Assembly: GCF_023806485.1 (NCBI RefSeq)
Contig: NZ_JAMSLR010000011.1
Span: 1 to 64,000, forward strand
DNA length: 64,000 bases
DNA from: Thermalbibacter longus
GTDB lineage: Bacteria; Chloroflexota; Chloroflexia; Thermomicrobiales; Thermomicrobiaceae
Reading direction: 5' to 3'
Below, in pieces: positions 43,966-53,332 of the stretch. Position numbers and translations under genes: made by a program. Within the stretch, counting starts at the first letter, position 1. The number at the start of each line of letters is the position of its first letter. The notes under the pieces were generated by a model, which saw nothing but the letters and a program-made list of their open reading frames with translations, had not been told where the DNA came from and made no database searches.

Positions 43966-44676
43966 TTATTCCGGCTTGCGCGCCACCAGCCGCTCGACCA
44001 GTCCGAGCCGGGAGCGCTCGAGCTGCTCCACCACGAGCCCGGCCGCCTCGACATACTCGAGCGGCTCCCGCAGCAGGTGGTCATGCTCCAGCCGCACGGT
44101 GATCGGTTCCAGCAGCCGCTGGATCACCCGGACCGGCAACAGCGGGCTCCGCACGTGCTCCAGTAGGATGAGCCGCCCGCCGGGCCTGAGCACGCGCGCG
44201 GCTTCCCGGACGGCCTGTGCTGGGTCAGGAATGGTGCAGAGCGAGAGCGTCGAGACTACTGTATCGAATGAGGCAGCGGGGAAGTCGAGTGCCTGGGCGT
44301 CGCCGGCGCGCAGCTCGACCGGGCGGTTCAGTTGCCGCGCCCGCTCGCGAGCCAGTTCGAGCATGGCCGGGCTGACATCGATACCGGTCAGGCGGACTTC
44401 GGCTGGGTAGTACGGCAGGTTGCGCCCCGTACCGATGCCGATCTCCAGCGTCTCGCCGCGGGCTTGCGCGGCGGCCCAGCGGCGACCCTCTTTGAAGAGG
44501 ACCCACTCACCCAGCCTGATTCCCCGGTCGTAGCGCGTCGCTATCCGGTCGTAGAAGCGCCGCACCTGTTCAGTCTCCTCAGCCGGCGTCACTGGTGATC
44601 GCTGGCTGGCCAGCCTCCAGAGGGTGAGGGCCCCGAGCAGCCCGAGAGCCGAGAGAAACAGTCGCCTCCCGCGCAA
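43966..44676 (-). CDS. Membrane-anchored class I methyltransferase (UbiE-like)
   Basis: A 236-residue SAM-dependent methyltransferase. The N-terminal hydrophobic helix (about 6-22, LFLSALGLLGALTLWRL) probably anchors it. The core has LEIGIGTGRNLPYY (SAM motif I), GIDVSPAMLELA, DTVVSTLSLC and the LRPGGRLILLEHVR loop, most like UbiE/phospholipid methyltransferases. The start is an uncommon TTG at 44676 supported by AAGGAGG 6 bases upstream. Substrate unknown, perhaps a lipid or quinone. Confidence 0.88.
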   Translation of the reverse strand: MRGRRLFLSALGLLGALTLWRLASQRSPVTPAEETEQVRRFYDRIATRYDRGIRLGEWVLFKEGRRWAAAQARGETLEIGIGTGRNLPYYPAEVRLTGIDVSPAMLELARERARQLNRPVELRAGDAQALDFPAASFDTVVSTLSLCTIPDPAQAVREAARVLRPGGRLILLEHVRSPLLPVRVIQRLLEPITVRLEHDHLLREPLEYVEAAGLVVEQLERSRLGLVERLVARKPE

Positions 44677-44767
44677 GGCAAGCCTCCTTCTCGAAGCACG
44701 AGGAGTACCGCTGGTAACGACTCGTCACCGAGTATCGCCGCTTCGGAAGCCCCTGTGAAGCTAGCCA

Positions 44768-47029
44768 CTACTCGCCGGAAGGATCGGTTGCCAGTGCCGG
44801 TTCGTGTGCCGGGACTCGCCGAGGACCCTCGATGCGCAGATCCGGGAGCCACCGCAGCCAGGCGGGCAGGTACCAGTTGAAGCGGCCAAGGACCGCCATC
44901 GTCGCCGGCACCAGCACGGTGCGGATGACGGTGGCATCGAGCAGGACGGCGACCGCGAGCCCGAAGCCGAGCTGCTGGAACACGATGAGCCGGCCGGAGG
45001 CGAAGCCCGCGAAGACGACAATCATGATGAGCGCCGCTCCGGAGATCAGTCGCCCGGTTGCGGTGAGCCCAGCGGCGACCGCCTCGCGGTTCGAGCCGGT
45101 CAACAGGTAGTGCTCCTGGATGCGGCTGAGCAGGAAGACATGGTAGTCCATGCTGAGTCCGAAGAGCACGCAGAAGAGAAAGATCGGCACCCAAGCTTCG
45201 ATCACCGGCGTGTGCGTGAATCCGAGGAGCTCGTTCCCGATGCCCTTCTGAAAGACGATGGTCAATGTGCCGTACGCTGCGCCGACCGAGAGCAGGTTGA
45301 GCAAGATGGCCTTCGCCGGGATCACGATCGAGCGGAAGGCAATCAGCAACAGGATGAAGCTCAGGCTCAGGACGAAGGCAAAGATCCAGGGGGTGAAGCG
45401 GTCCATCAGGTCGAGGAAGTCAGTGTTGAAGGCTGAACTCCCGGTAACGTAGACCCGTGCTGGCACTCCGTTGAAGGCGGTGGGGATCAGCTCACCGCGC
45501 AGGGTCTTGACCGCCTGAATCGCCTCGGGGCTCGAGGGGTCTACCGCAAGCGGTACCCTGATCACGGCCAGGTTGCCGGCAGTCGTCCACTCGACCTCGG
45601 CCGCTGGGGTAAACGGCGGGGTTCGACGCATGCGCTCGACGAGCCTGGCGATGGCGGCCTCGGACTCAGGCGTGCGCTGCCCATCGACCGCGATCTCGAT
45701 GGGGTCCAGCAATCCGGTGGGGAAGTCTCTCGCCAGTGCCTGGTAGGCGTGCTTGACCTCGCCGTCGGGCAAGGTGGAAAGGTTGTCCGCGCTCCCTCGC
45801 CGGAGATCGAGCGAGGGGAGCGCCAGCGCGACCAGCACTAGTCCGGCAGCGGCGGCGCTCAGGAGCGGCCGTGCCATGATCAGGTGCGTGATGCGCCACC
45901 AGAAGCCAATCCTACCGGCGGAGCCGGCGCCCTGATTGGATACCATGCTCGGCGTCATTACCCGGGTGCGACGCCGTCGTGGCCAGTCGATCCTGTCTCC
46001 CAGGAGCCCCAGCAACGCTGGCACCAGCGTGAGCATAGCGAGCATGGCTACCAGCACGACCACCACGGCCCCTGCCCCCAGGCTGCGGAAGATGTTCGTG
46101 GGGAGGAACACAAGACCGGCGAGCGTCAGCACGACGGTCATCCCGGAGAAGAGCACCGCTTTGCCGGCCGTGGCGCCGGCATTCCCCACCGCGTCCACGA
46201 CCGCGAGGCCCTTGCTGCGCTCCTCGCGGTAGCGCGAGATGATGAACAGCGCGTAGTCGATGCCGATCGCCAGCCCGATCATCGTGATCATGTTGACGAC
46301 GTAGAGGGAAAGATCGACGAAGCGGCCGACGAAGGTGGTCAGCCCCAGCGCGATGATGATCGAGACGATCGACAGAATCACCGGGACGCCCGCCGCGACC
46401 AGCGCGCCGAAGACGGCGATGAGAACCAGCAACGCGATCGGCAGCCCGATCGCCTCGCCGCGGCGAAGATCCGACTCGGCGACCTGATTGAACTCGTGGT
46501 GGACAGTGATCGATCCCAGGGAGAGCACCTCGAAGCCGGGCCGGTTAAGCTCGCGAACCAGTGCTTCGTACTCTTCGGCGCGCCCGGAGATCTGCTCGAC
46601 CGTTCCGGCCATCTGAACCCGCATCAGCAAGGCGTGGCGATCAGGGGAGACCATCGACCCGGCGGCGGGATGGCCGAGCGCCTCGAGATGATAGTAGGTC
46701 ACGACGGCGTCGATAAGGTGCGAGCGCTCGGTGAGCCGGCGAACGATGTCCTGGACGGTGGCCTGGAATACCGGGTCATCGACCGTGGAGATGTCCGAGC
46801 GGACGATGAGCGTTTCGATGGCAGGGTTATCGGAGTGGAAGCCTTGCAGCAGAAGCTCGCGCCCGCGCACGGATTCGGGCTTGTTCGTGAAGCGTGCGGT
46901 GGTGTCGAGTTGCAGGTGGGTCGCCGCCATGGCGGCGAGGACGAGCGCGAGGAGCCAGAAGCCGATCACTGGCTGAGGGTAGCGCGCGCTGGTCCTGGCG
47001 ATCGAGCGCGTCGATGGGATACCGGTCAT
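44768..47029 (-). CDS. MMPL/RND-family membrane transporter
   Basis: A 753-residue exporter-like protein with an N-terminal TM, a large extracytoplasmic loop, a five-TM block (including MITMIGLAIGIDYALFIISR), a second loop and a second five-TM block with LFGLSMDYHVFLLSRIQEHY. The duplicated GxxxDY signature of MMPL transporters is present (GIDYALF, SMDYHVF). Such proteins export lipids or hydrophobic molecules using the proton gradient. The ATG at 47029 has AAGGGAGC. A palindrome about 42-53 bases upstream may bind a regulator. No regulator gene is adjacent. Confidence 0.93.
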   Translation of the reverse strand: MTGIPSTRSIARTSARYPQPVIGFWLLALVLAAMAATHLQLDTTARFTNKPESVRGRELLLQGFHSDNPAIETLIVRSDISTVDDPVFQATVQDIVRRLTERSHLIDAVVTYYHLEALGHPAAGSMVSPDRHALLMRVQMAGTVEQISGRAEEYEALVRELNRPGFEVLSLGSITVHHEFNQVAESDLRRGEAIGLPIALLVLIAVFGALVAAGVPVILSIVSIIIALGLTTFVGRFVDLSLYVVNMITMIGLAIGIDYALFIISRYREERSKGLAVVDAVGNAGATAGKAVLFSGMTVVLTLAGLVFLPTNIFRSLGAGAVVVVLVAMLAMLTLVPALLGLLGDRIDWPRRRRTRVMTPSMVSNQGAGSAGRIGFWWRITHLIMARPLLSAAAAGLVLVALALPSLDLRRGSADNLSTLPDGEVKHAYQALARDFPTGLLDPIEIAVDGQRTPESEAAIARLVERMRRTPPFTPAAEVEWTTAGNLAVIRVPLAVDPSSPEAIQAVKTLRGELIPTAFNGVPARVYVTGSSAFNTDFLDLMDRFTPWIFAFVLSLSFILLLIAFRSIVIPAKAILLNLLSVGAAYGTLTIVFQKGIGNELLGFTHTPVIEAWVPIFLFCVLFGLSMDYHVFLLSRIQEHYLLTGSNREAVAAGLTATGRLISGAALIMIVVFAGFASGRLIVFQQLGFGLAVAVLLDATVIRTVLVPATMAVLGRFNWYLPAWLRWLPDLRIEGPRRVPAHEPALATDPSGE

Positions 47030-47070
47030 CGATCGCTCCCTTCCCTTCCCACTTCCCGTTGGTTTACCTA

Positions 47071-47082
47071 TATACTCGTATA
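47071..47082. promoter_or_regulatory. Palindromic operator candidate upstream of the MMPL gene
   Basis: TATAC-TC-GTATA is a perfect 5-bp inverted repeat in an AT-rich island. It overlaps the likely -10 region (TATATA or TATACG on the minus strand) of the MMPL gene, a position suited to a TetR- or PadR-type repressor. Spacing to a -35 is poor. The gap continues to 47317 without another recognisable signal. Confidence 0.4.
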
Positions 47083-47317
47083 CTACAAGACCTCAGAGGG
47101 GTACGCCCTCCGGCGGCCCCAAGGCTACCAAAGCGCGGCCGCCGGCGACGGCCACTGCGGCAGATTCACCCGCGATCGCGTGACCGTTTTCCCTGAACTC
47201 TCACCGGTTTATCCGCACCACCACGCGGGCCTGCCAACGCCATGTCATTCGCCGCGCCGCGGTCTCCGCATACCACTACCCTCGACCGGCCAATTCGACC
47301 CGGTCGCTAGGGACCCG

Positions 47318-47956
47318 GTGACGAGAGTGGGGGAACGCTGGCGCGTTCGCGAGGATTCCGGTACGCTTGAGCCGGAGGTCGGTTCTGAGCAGAGGCTGCG
47401 TGCAACTGTGTGGCTTATCGTTCCGCTCGTCTTTCTCCTTTCATGGAAGACATGCCACCGCTTCGGCCAGGCGGTGAACGAGACCGCTGCCTGGATCATC
47501 GGCTACCTGTTGACGGCAGGGGTGATCTGGGTCACGGATGTCGGAGGGATCGACATCATCTCGGCCAACCCGGTCGGCCCTGGAGCGGCCGTCGCCTACT
47601 CCGGCGGCTTTGCCGGGATGATCGTCAGCCGGTATCGCTGGAAGCGCCGTGGGGGCCATCTCCAGCCGGCTGATGACCGGCTTTCTCGGGCGCTTCGCGC
47701 TATGCGCACCAAGCCCGCTACCCCCGCTCGTCCGGCCAATTCGCCGCCTTCGCCCTCCCCATCGGCTGCCCGCGCATCGTCGCGACCTCGCACCCAGCCC
47801 GCTGCGCAGGCACGACCGGTGGCTGAGCAGTCGATCGGCCGAGCGCTCGGCACGGCCGTGCGGATGGCGAGCACGCGGCAAGGCGGCAAACCGAACCGCT
47901 GGGTACGCGCGTTGAACGCGATGCTCGATGGAGACTCCAACCGCAAGCGCCGGTGA
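47318..47956 (+). CDS. Hypothetical membrane protein
   Basis: About 212 residues with two or three hydrophobic helices (LIVPLVFLLSW, IIGYLLTAGVIWV and a Gly-rich AYSGGFAGMIVS) in residues 30-105. A basic Pro/Ser/Ala-rich cytoplasmic tail ends in NRKRR. I recognise no family. The start is uncertain: GTG at 47318 or 47327 is possible, and the open frame continues far upstream only as an antisense shadow of the MMPL gene. Convergent with the next methyltransferase. Confidence 0.5.
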   Translation: MTRVGERWRVREDSGTLEPEVGSEQRLRATVWLIVPLVFLLSWKTCHRFGQAVNETAAWIIGYLLTAGVIWVTDVGGIDIISANPVGPGAAVAYSGGFAGMIVSRYRWKRRGGHLQPADDRLSRALRAMRTKPATPARPANSPPSPSPSAARASSRPRTQPAAQARPVAEQSIGRALGTAVRMASTRQGGKPNRWVRALNAMLDGDSNRKRR

Positions 47957-47985
47957 GCGGTCGGGCAGGGTATTAGGGCACGCCC

Positions 47986-48795
47986 TTACGGCTTAATGGC
48001 CGTGAGGTGCAGCCCGGAGGCGAGCATCCGTCCGCGGGCAATCCGGTCTTCCAGGTAGGCAAGGCGCCAGGTCACGGCGAAGATGGCTCGGGTTACCCAG
48101 CGCACCGCTGGCAGCGGGAGCCAGCCAGGCCCGCCGGCCTGGCGCTCGCGCTGCCAGTAGTCCACCAGGTCGTGAAATTGGCCGACGGGGTGGAAGCTGT
48201 ACGCAAGATGGCGAATCTCCAGGCCCGCTTCCCAGACGAGCCGCGACACCTGCTCGTCGTCGAACCGGTTGATGTGGCCGACGTGGTCGCGCTTCCAACG
48301 GTGGATCGGGATGCGCTGGCTGTGCTCCAGCAGCCGGTAGACCGTCGCTGGCTGCGCCTCGAGCGGCACATAGGCGTGCAGGATGCCGCCGGGCCGGAGC
48401 ACGCGCGCAATCTCTGCCAACATGCCCCGATAGTCCGGCACATGCTCTAGGAGATCGAAGAAGACGACTGCTGAGAAGGTGCAGTCACCGAAGGGCAACC
48501 TGGCAGCGTCGAGCGCCAGATAGCGGCCGCCCGCGTGGCGCTGGCACGCCTCCCTCACGGCCGTCAGGCTCAGGTCGCCGCCGATGAGCTCCAGATCTGG
48601 CCGAGCCTGGGCGATTGCCCGCACATAGCGTCCTGCCCCGCAGCCGGGTATTAGGACGCGCCCTCGAGCCTCGGCCAGCGCCTGCAAGGCGTAGCGCAAC
48701 CGCAAACCGCCCGGGTTACGGTCTGAGGGCCGGAGGTCATCCCGCCCCTGGATCTTGGCCGGATCTTCGACGTGGTAGCGGCCGACCTGCCTCAC
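47986..48795 (-). CDS. Class I SAM-dependent methyltransferase
   Basis: A 269-residue enzyme with VLIPGCGAGRYV (SAM motif I), an acidic IGGDLSL strand, DLLEHVPDY and LRPGGILHAYVP. The C-terminal half, rich in aromatic residues, probably binds the acceptor. The start is GTG at 48795, overlapping the TGA of the HAD gene (GTGA), so the two are translationally coupled. Acceptor unknown; the family often methylates lipids, quinones or sugars. Confidence 0.87.
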   Translation of the reverse strand: MRQVGRYHVEDPAKIQGRDDLRPSDRNPGGLRLRYALQALAEARGRVLIPGCGAGRYVRAIAQARPDLELIGGDLSLTAVREACQRHAGGRYLALDAARLPFGDCTFSAVVFFDLLEHVPDYRGMLAEIARVLRPGGILHAYVPLEAQPATVYRLLEHSQRIPIHRWKRDHVGHINRFDDEQVSRLVWEAGLEIRHLAYSFHPVGQFHDLVDYWQRERQAGGPGWLPLPAVRWVTRAIFAVTWRLAYLEDRIARGRMLASGLHLTAIKP

Positions 48796-49625
48796 GAACG
48801 CTCCTCGCGGAAGTAGTCGACGAGCGGCTCCAGATTCGGCAGCACGAGGTCGGGGCGCACATGGCTGTCGTCCACGTCGCTCAGCGTGGCGACGCCGGTC
48901 AGAACCAGCGCGGTTCGGAAGCCAGCGCGCTGCCCGGCGAGCACATCCGTATCGAGCCGGTCGCCGATCGCAAGCACCTGCGCTGGCTCGACGCCGAGCA
49001 GCGCGGCGGCCTGGAGCATGATCGCCGGCTCCGGCTTGCCGATCACGACCGGCGTGACGTCGGTCGCGGCGACCAGCGCCGCGATGATTGCCCCAGCCCC
49101 CGGGATCAGGCCTTCCTCCGAGGGAAACGTCTTGTCCGGGTTGGTCGCCACGTAGTGCGCTCCCCGGCGGATGGCCAGCGTCGCGATTCGAAGCTTATCG
49201 TAGGTAAGGCTGAAGTCGGCTCCGCTCACCACCACCTCGGCATCGGACTCTGCTGGCGCGAAGTGGCCATCGCCGAGGATGGCCTGCTGCAGCGAGGCCA
49301 TCCCGACGATGTAGATGCGAGTGCCGGGTGGGTACTGCTGCTCCAGCCAGGCTCGGGTCACCAGGCTCGAGGTCAAGATGCGATCTGGCGGGGTGGAGAT
49401 CCCCATCCCGGCGAGCTTCTCGGCGTACTGGGCGGGCGTGCGGGTCGAGTTGTTGGTGACCATCGCGTAGGGGAGTCCTCGACGGTCGAGCTCCGCAAGC
49501 AGCTCACGCACGTGCGGCAGCCGGGTGTTGCCCCGATACAGCACCCCGTCCATGTCGAAAACGAGCGCGCGGACGTCGCGCAGCACCTGCTCGATCTCCA
49601 CCTTTCCGCTCAGGACAGCCGTCAC
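48792..49625 (-). CDS. HAD-IIA phosphatase (NagD/phosphoglycolate-type)
   Basis: A 277-residue haloacid-dehalogenase phosphatase. Motifs: Asp24-Met-Asp26-Gly-Val (nucleophile and acid), TNNST (motif II), GKPEPAIM (Lys of motif III) and AIGDRLDTD (motif IV). The C2B cap lies between motifs II and III. It hydrolyses small phosphorylated metabolites. The start is GTG at 49625 with GGAGGAG upstream. It is a paralog of the HAD half of the HAD-Nudix gene at 8478. Confidence 0.92.
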   Translation of the reverse strand: MTAVLSGKVEIEQVLRDVRALVFDMDGVLYRGNTRLPHVRELLAELDRRGLPYAMVTNNSTRTPAQYAEKLAGMGISTPPDRILTSSLVTRAWLEQQYPPGTRIYIVGMASLQQAILGDGHFAPAESDAEVVVSGADFSLTYDKLRIATLAIRRGAHYVATNPDKTFPSEEGLIPGAGAIIAALVAATDVTPVVIGKPEPAIMLQAAALLGVEPAQVLAIGDRLDTDVLAGQRAGFRTALVLTGVATLSDVDDSHVRPDLVLPNLEPLVDYFREERS

Positions 49626-49882
49626 CTGGCCTCCTCCTTGCTTCGATCACTCGACTCGCTCGCCGATTCCGGCTGCTCGATCGCGGCTCTGGCCGCTAGC
49701 ATCGTAGTGCCGGATCGCGTCTCGAACACCGCAAGCCTGCCGGGCATCGCGTCGTCCTTGACGCTCTGCACACCATCGGCGAGCATAGCATAGCCCCGGC
49801 CGCCGCTCTGGGCAGCACGGCCCGGGTATGTCGTCCCAGCGATCGAGTGGCGGCAGCGCCCAAGATGAGGAGGTCTCGGTCG

Positions 49883-51103
49883 ATGAGCGCCGACCCCCGG
49901 CTCGATGCGACGCTTGCAGAGCGCGTGCTGGCAGAGATCCGCGAGGATGAGGTGATCGCGTTCCTGCGCGATCTGGTCAGGATCCCGACCGTCAACCCAC
50001 CAGGCGATGTCCGCGACGCGGCCGAGTACTGCCGGCGCACGCTCGCCGCCGAGGGCTTCGAGACCGAGTTCGAGACCGCCGAACCTAGCAAGCCGAACTT
50101 GATCGCTTGGCTGCGCGCCGGGGACGGGCCCACTCTCCTCTTCAACTCTCACCTCGATGTCGTCCCGGTCGGCGAGGAGGCGAGCTGGACACACCCGCCG
50201 TTCGCGGCCGAGATCTCCGAAGGCAGGGTCTACGGCCGGGGCGCCAACGACGACAAGGCCAGTGTCACCGCCCAGGTGATGGGGGCGATCGCGTTGAAGC
50301 GCTCGGGCGTTCCCATCCGCGGCACATTGATCGTCAACGAGGTGGCCGACGAGGAGGTGGGCGGGCGGCTCGGAGCGCACCTGATCGCCGAGCGGCCCGA
50401 CATCCAGCCGGACTACGTGATCGTCGGCGAGCCCACCCTGAATCGCATCTGTGTGGGTGAGCGCGGCGGAGTCGGCATCAGCGTGGTGGTCTACGGCCGC
50501 ACGGCGCATGGCGCGCTCCCGTGGGAGGGAGTCAACGCGATCGAGGGGATGGCCAGGGTCATCACCGCGCTGCAACAGGAGCTGTGGCCGAGGCTCGAGC
50601 GGAAGACCCACCCCTATTTCGCCCATGCCTCCGCCACGATTAGCCTGATCGAGGGTGGAGTCAAGACGAACGTGGTTCCCGACCGCTGCTCCATCTTTAT
50701 CGATCGCCGGCTGATCCCGGGCGAGATGCCGGAGGAGGCGATCGCCGAGGTGCGCGAGGTGGCCGAGCGAGCAGTGGCCGGCGTGCCTGGCTTGCGAGTC
50801 GAGGTCGGCCCGGCGCGGGAGTGGGGTGGTCGACCGGCAGTTATGAGCCCCCCAGAGAGCCCGGTGGTCCAGGGCATGCTCGCGGTCAACCGCTTCCTGG
50901 GGCTCGACACCGAGCTGACCGGGTTCAGCATGGGCACCGATGGGCGCTTCTTCGCCGCCAAGGGGTACCCGACGATCATCTACGGCCCGGGAGACCCCTC
51001 GCTGGCGCACAAGCCGGACGAGTGGGTCGGCATCGACGAGGTGATGGCCGCGACCAGGGCGTATGCGCTGGCCGCGCTGGCGTTCCTCGGCGCTCGAGGC
51101 TAG
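49883..51103 (+). CDS. M20 family amidohydrolase (ArgE/DapE type), second copy
   Basis: A 406-residue zinc amidohydrolase. Metal-site segments are NSHLDVVP (His90), GRGANDDK (Asp123-124) and EVADEEVGG (Glu157-158). GGVGISVVVYGRTAHGALPWEGVNAI is the dimerization/lid region. It probably deacylates N-acyl amino acids or succinyl-diaminopimelate; neighbours do not decide. The ATG at 49883 follows GAGGAGGT by 7-8 bases. It overlaps the convergent RraA-like gene by 4 bases. Confidence 0.91.
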   Translation: MSADPRLDATLAERVLAEIREDEVIAFLRDLVRIPTVNPPGDVRDAAEYCRRTLAAEGFETEFETAEPSKPNLIAWLRAGDGPTLLFNSHLDVVPVGEEASWTHPPFAAEISEGRVYGRGANDDKASVTAQVMGAIALKRSGVPIRGTLIVNEVADEEVGGRLGAHLIAERPDIQPDYVIVGEPTLNRICVGERGGVGISVVVYGRTAHGALPWEGVNAIEGMARVITALQQELWPRLERKTHPYFAHASATISLIEGGVKTNVVPDRCSIFIDRRLIPGEMPEEAIAEVREVAERAVAGVPGLRVEVGPAREWGGRPAVMSPPESPVVQGMLAVNRFLGLDTELTGFSMGTDGRFFAAKGYPTIIYGPGDPSLAHKPDEWVGIDEVMAATRAYALAALAFLGARG

Positions 51104-51849
51104 CGAGGAGGATCCCCCGGATCGCCTCCGCTCCGCGACGCCTCGTACTCGGCGAGCGTCGCCTCGTCTGGCGGGTAGACGCCGAGGATGCTGCTGCCCG
51201 CTGCCACTTTCTGGAAGATGAACGCCTCGAGCCGCTCCTGCTCGTAGGCGGCGCGCGCTACCTCCTCGACGACCGAGCGCGGGACGACGATCACGCCCTC
51301 CGCATCCCCCACGATCACGTCACCCGGCAAGACGGCGACGCCTCCGCAGGCGATGGGGACGTTGATGTCCGCCGGGTGGTGGATGCTGATCGAGAGGTTC
51401 GCGTTCTGGCTACGGGCGTAGGCCGGGATTCCCAGCTCACGGATCTCCGGCGTGTCGCGGAAGGCGCCGTCGGTGACGATGCCTGCCGCGCCGCGGGCCT
51501 TGATCCGGGCGGCCAGAATGTTGCCCAGCACGCCGGCCCGCGTGTCGCCCCGCGCGTCGATCACGAGCACGTCACCTGGGCCGACCGACTCGACCGCGAT
51601 GCGCTGCTTGTTCGTCCGGTTGTCGAACTCGCCGGTACGCTCCAGGTCTTCCCGCAACGGGATGTAGCGCAGGGTGAATGCCTGGCCGACCAGTCGCAGG
51701 TCGGGACGCAGTGGCTGAACGTCGTGCATGAACAGGTTGCGAAAGCCTCGGCGGTAGAGTTGGGTGCTCAACGTCGCCGTGCTGACCGCGCGCAGCAGCT
51801 CCAGTACTCCCGGATCGATAGGCTGCGCCTGCCGGGTCTCCGACACCAC
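51100..51849 (-). CDS. RraA-like / HMG aldolase family protein
   Basis: A 249-residue member of the RraA/4-hydroxy-4-methyl-2-oxoglutarate aldolase family. The core motifs are GPGDVLVIDARGD, GVLGNILAARIKARGAAGIVTDGAFRD (the active-site Arg/Asp of the family) and PGDVIVGDAEGVIVVP. Catalytic members cleave hydroxy-keto acids such as 4-carboxy-4-hydroxy-2-oxoadipate; RraA proper inhibits RNase E. The aldolase-type residues look kept. The start is GTG at 51849 or the next codon, with GGGAGG upstream. Confidence 0.88.
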   Translation of the reverse strand: MVSETRQAQPIDPGVLELLRAVSTATLSTQLYRRGFRNLFMHDVQPLRPDLRLVGQAFTLRYIPLREDLERTGEFDNRTNKQRIAVESVGPGDVLVIDARGDTRAGVLGNILAARIKARGAAGIVTDGAFRDTPEIRELGIPAYARSQNANLSISIHHPADINVPIACGGVAVLPGDVIVGDAEGVIVVPRSVVEEVARAAYEQERLEAFIFQKVAAGSSILGVYPPDEATLAEYEASRSGGDPGDPPR

Positions 51850-51898
51850 GATCCTCCCTTCGGGATTCGGATTCTCGAACGGGCCGCTGGGTATCGTA

Positions 51899-52834
51899 TC
51901 ACGGGTTGGTCGTGCCCGGCGCTTGTCGGCGGCTGCGCCAGCGCAGCGCGAGCAGGGCGAGTGCTGCTAGCACCGGCCACAGCCACCAGAAGAACACGAG
52001 GACCATCACCGTGATCTCGGCGACACCGCCGATGAACCGCAGCGACGCCTGCCAGGCGCGCTCGACGGCGCGCGCGAGGTCGAACGCTGGGCCTGTCGCG
52101 CTCTGGGCCGACGGTACCGGGACCAGGGTAATGGTCGCCTGCGCGTACGCGATGTGCCGCTCGAGGTACTGCTTGCGCCCGGTCACCTGCTCGATCTCGT
52201 AGCGAACCCGGCTCAGCTCCTGCTCGACACGCAGGATCTCCTCGATAGTGCTGGCCCGGTCGAGGAGGGCCAGGTAGCGCTGCTCGGTCGCCTGGAGGTT
52301 GCGCAGCCGGGCATCGAGATCGAGGTACTCCTCGGTCACGTCCTGGCTCTGGAGCTGCTCCCGCTCGACCTCTACCACGAGCGGGCTCGTGCGCACCTGG
52401 TTGAGGAACTGGTCGAAGCGGTCGGACGGCACCTGGATGGTCAGCGTGGCCGTCTGCCGCTTCTCTTCCTCTCCCTGCGCGTAAGTGGAGGAGCTGAGCA
52501 CGAAGCCCCCAGCATCGATTGCTAACTGCCGGATGGCCACCAGCGCTTGCCCGACGTCGCTCACCTGGAGTTCGAGCTCGCCAGTTCGGATAACGAACCG
52601 GTCGAACGTCCCGCCGATCGTCGTTCCGCTCGAGGCTGGGGCGGGCACCTCGAGCGTCCCGCTCGCCGGCGCCGTTCGTGCCTGGTCGGGGGCAACAGCG
52701 GTGGATGCCACTACAGGTTCAGCCGATTGCCCTTCGGGGCGCTCGCCGCGGCTGCAGGCCGTCACCACAGCCAGCGTGAGCAGCAGCGAGAGGAGCAACA
52801 TGGAGTACGGCCGTGCGGTTCGGGTCGATCCCAT
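51899..52834 (-). CDS. DUF4349 lipoprotein
   Basis: A 311-residue envelope protein. The N-terminus has a hydrophobic stretch with lipobox VVTAC (about Cys27), then a Pro/Ala/Ser linker, the DUF4349 domain from about 80 to 250 with a long coiled-coil (LDARLRNLQATEQRY then ELSRVRYEIEQV), and a C-terminal TM helix with a basic tail. The helical DUF4349 family is uncharacterised and surface-associated. The ATG at 52834 has AGGAGGCAGGAG upstream, so the longer frame to 52870 is unused. Confidence 0.88.
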   Translation of the reverse strand: MGSTRTARPYSMLLLSLLLTLAVVTACSRGERPEGQSAEPVVASTAVAPDQARTAPASGTLEVPAPASSGTTIGGTFDRFVIRTGELELQVSDVGQALVAIRQLAIDAGGFVLSSSTYAQGEEEKRQTATLTIQVPSDRFDQFLNQVRTSPLVVEVEREQLQSQDVTEEYLDLDARLRNLQATEQRYLALLDRASTIEEILRVEQELSRVRYEIEQVTGRKQYLERHIAYAQATITLVPVPSAQSATGPAFDLARAVERAWQASLRFIGGVAEITVMVLVFFWWLWPVLAALALLALRWRSRRQAPGTTNP

Positions 52835-53020
52835 CTCCTGCCTCCTCGTCGTGGACGACTCTGCTGTCACCGTTGAAGACGACGGCGGCGAGGAGAGGGT
52901 TCCCTCGCGAGGACTGGATCGCAGGGAACCGGAGATAACTTCCAGGTCATCGACGACCGCGACGACGGGCTGTTAGGGACCCAGCGGTGCTGGTGCGCCC
53001 GTGCCGATCTCCACAGGTCG

Positions 53021-53245
53021 TCAGCGCCGGAAGAAGAGGTTGAGCGCGATAGTGAGGAGGATGCTCAGGAGGAGCATGGTCGCCAGCGGGATGTAGATCG
53101 TCACGTTATCGCGCCGGTAAATGATGTCACCAGGCAGCCGGCCGAGGTAGGGCACGCGTCCGGCCAGCAAGAGCAGCAGGCCGATGACGACTAGTGCCAC
53201 GCCCATTAGGATGATCGCCTTGGCCAGTGTGTCGATCCCGCTCAT
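53021..53245 (-). CDS. DUF2905 small membrane protein
   Basis: A 74-residue two-helix membrane protein. The DUF2905 signature GRVPYLGRLPGDIIYRRDN lies between hydrophobic segments at about 8-27 and 50-68. Function unknown. It follows a 44-codon membrane-protein gene on the same strand, and the two may be expressed together. Confidence 0.88.
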   Translation of the reverse strand: MSGIDTLAKAIILMGVALVVIGLLLLLAGRVPYLGRLPGDIIYRRDNVTIYIPLATMLLLSILLTIALNLFFRR

Positions 53246-53332
53246 CGCTGATCCGCTTTCCCCTGCGACCGGGCCGAGAGATGCGATTCAACGCTTGGCT
53301 GCTCTCCAGGCGTCGCCGCGAGTTCACGCTGC

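Noticed and set aside
45884-47317. Long plus-strand frame opposite the MMPL gene
   Set aside because: Antisense shadow. Only the portion after about 47318 has its own hydrophobic segments and was kept as a hypothetical protein.
49622-51010. 462-codon minus-strand frame opposite the second M20 gene
   Set aside because: Shadow of the M20 coding sequence with Asp/Arg/His-rich, domain-less composition.
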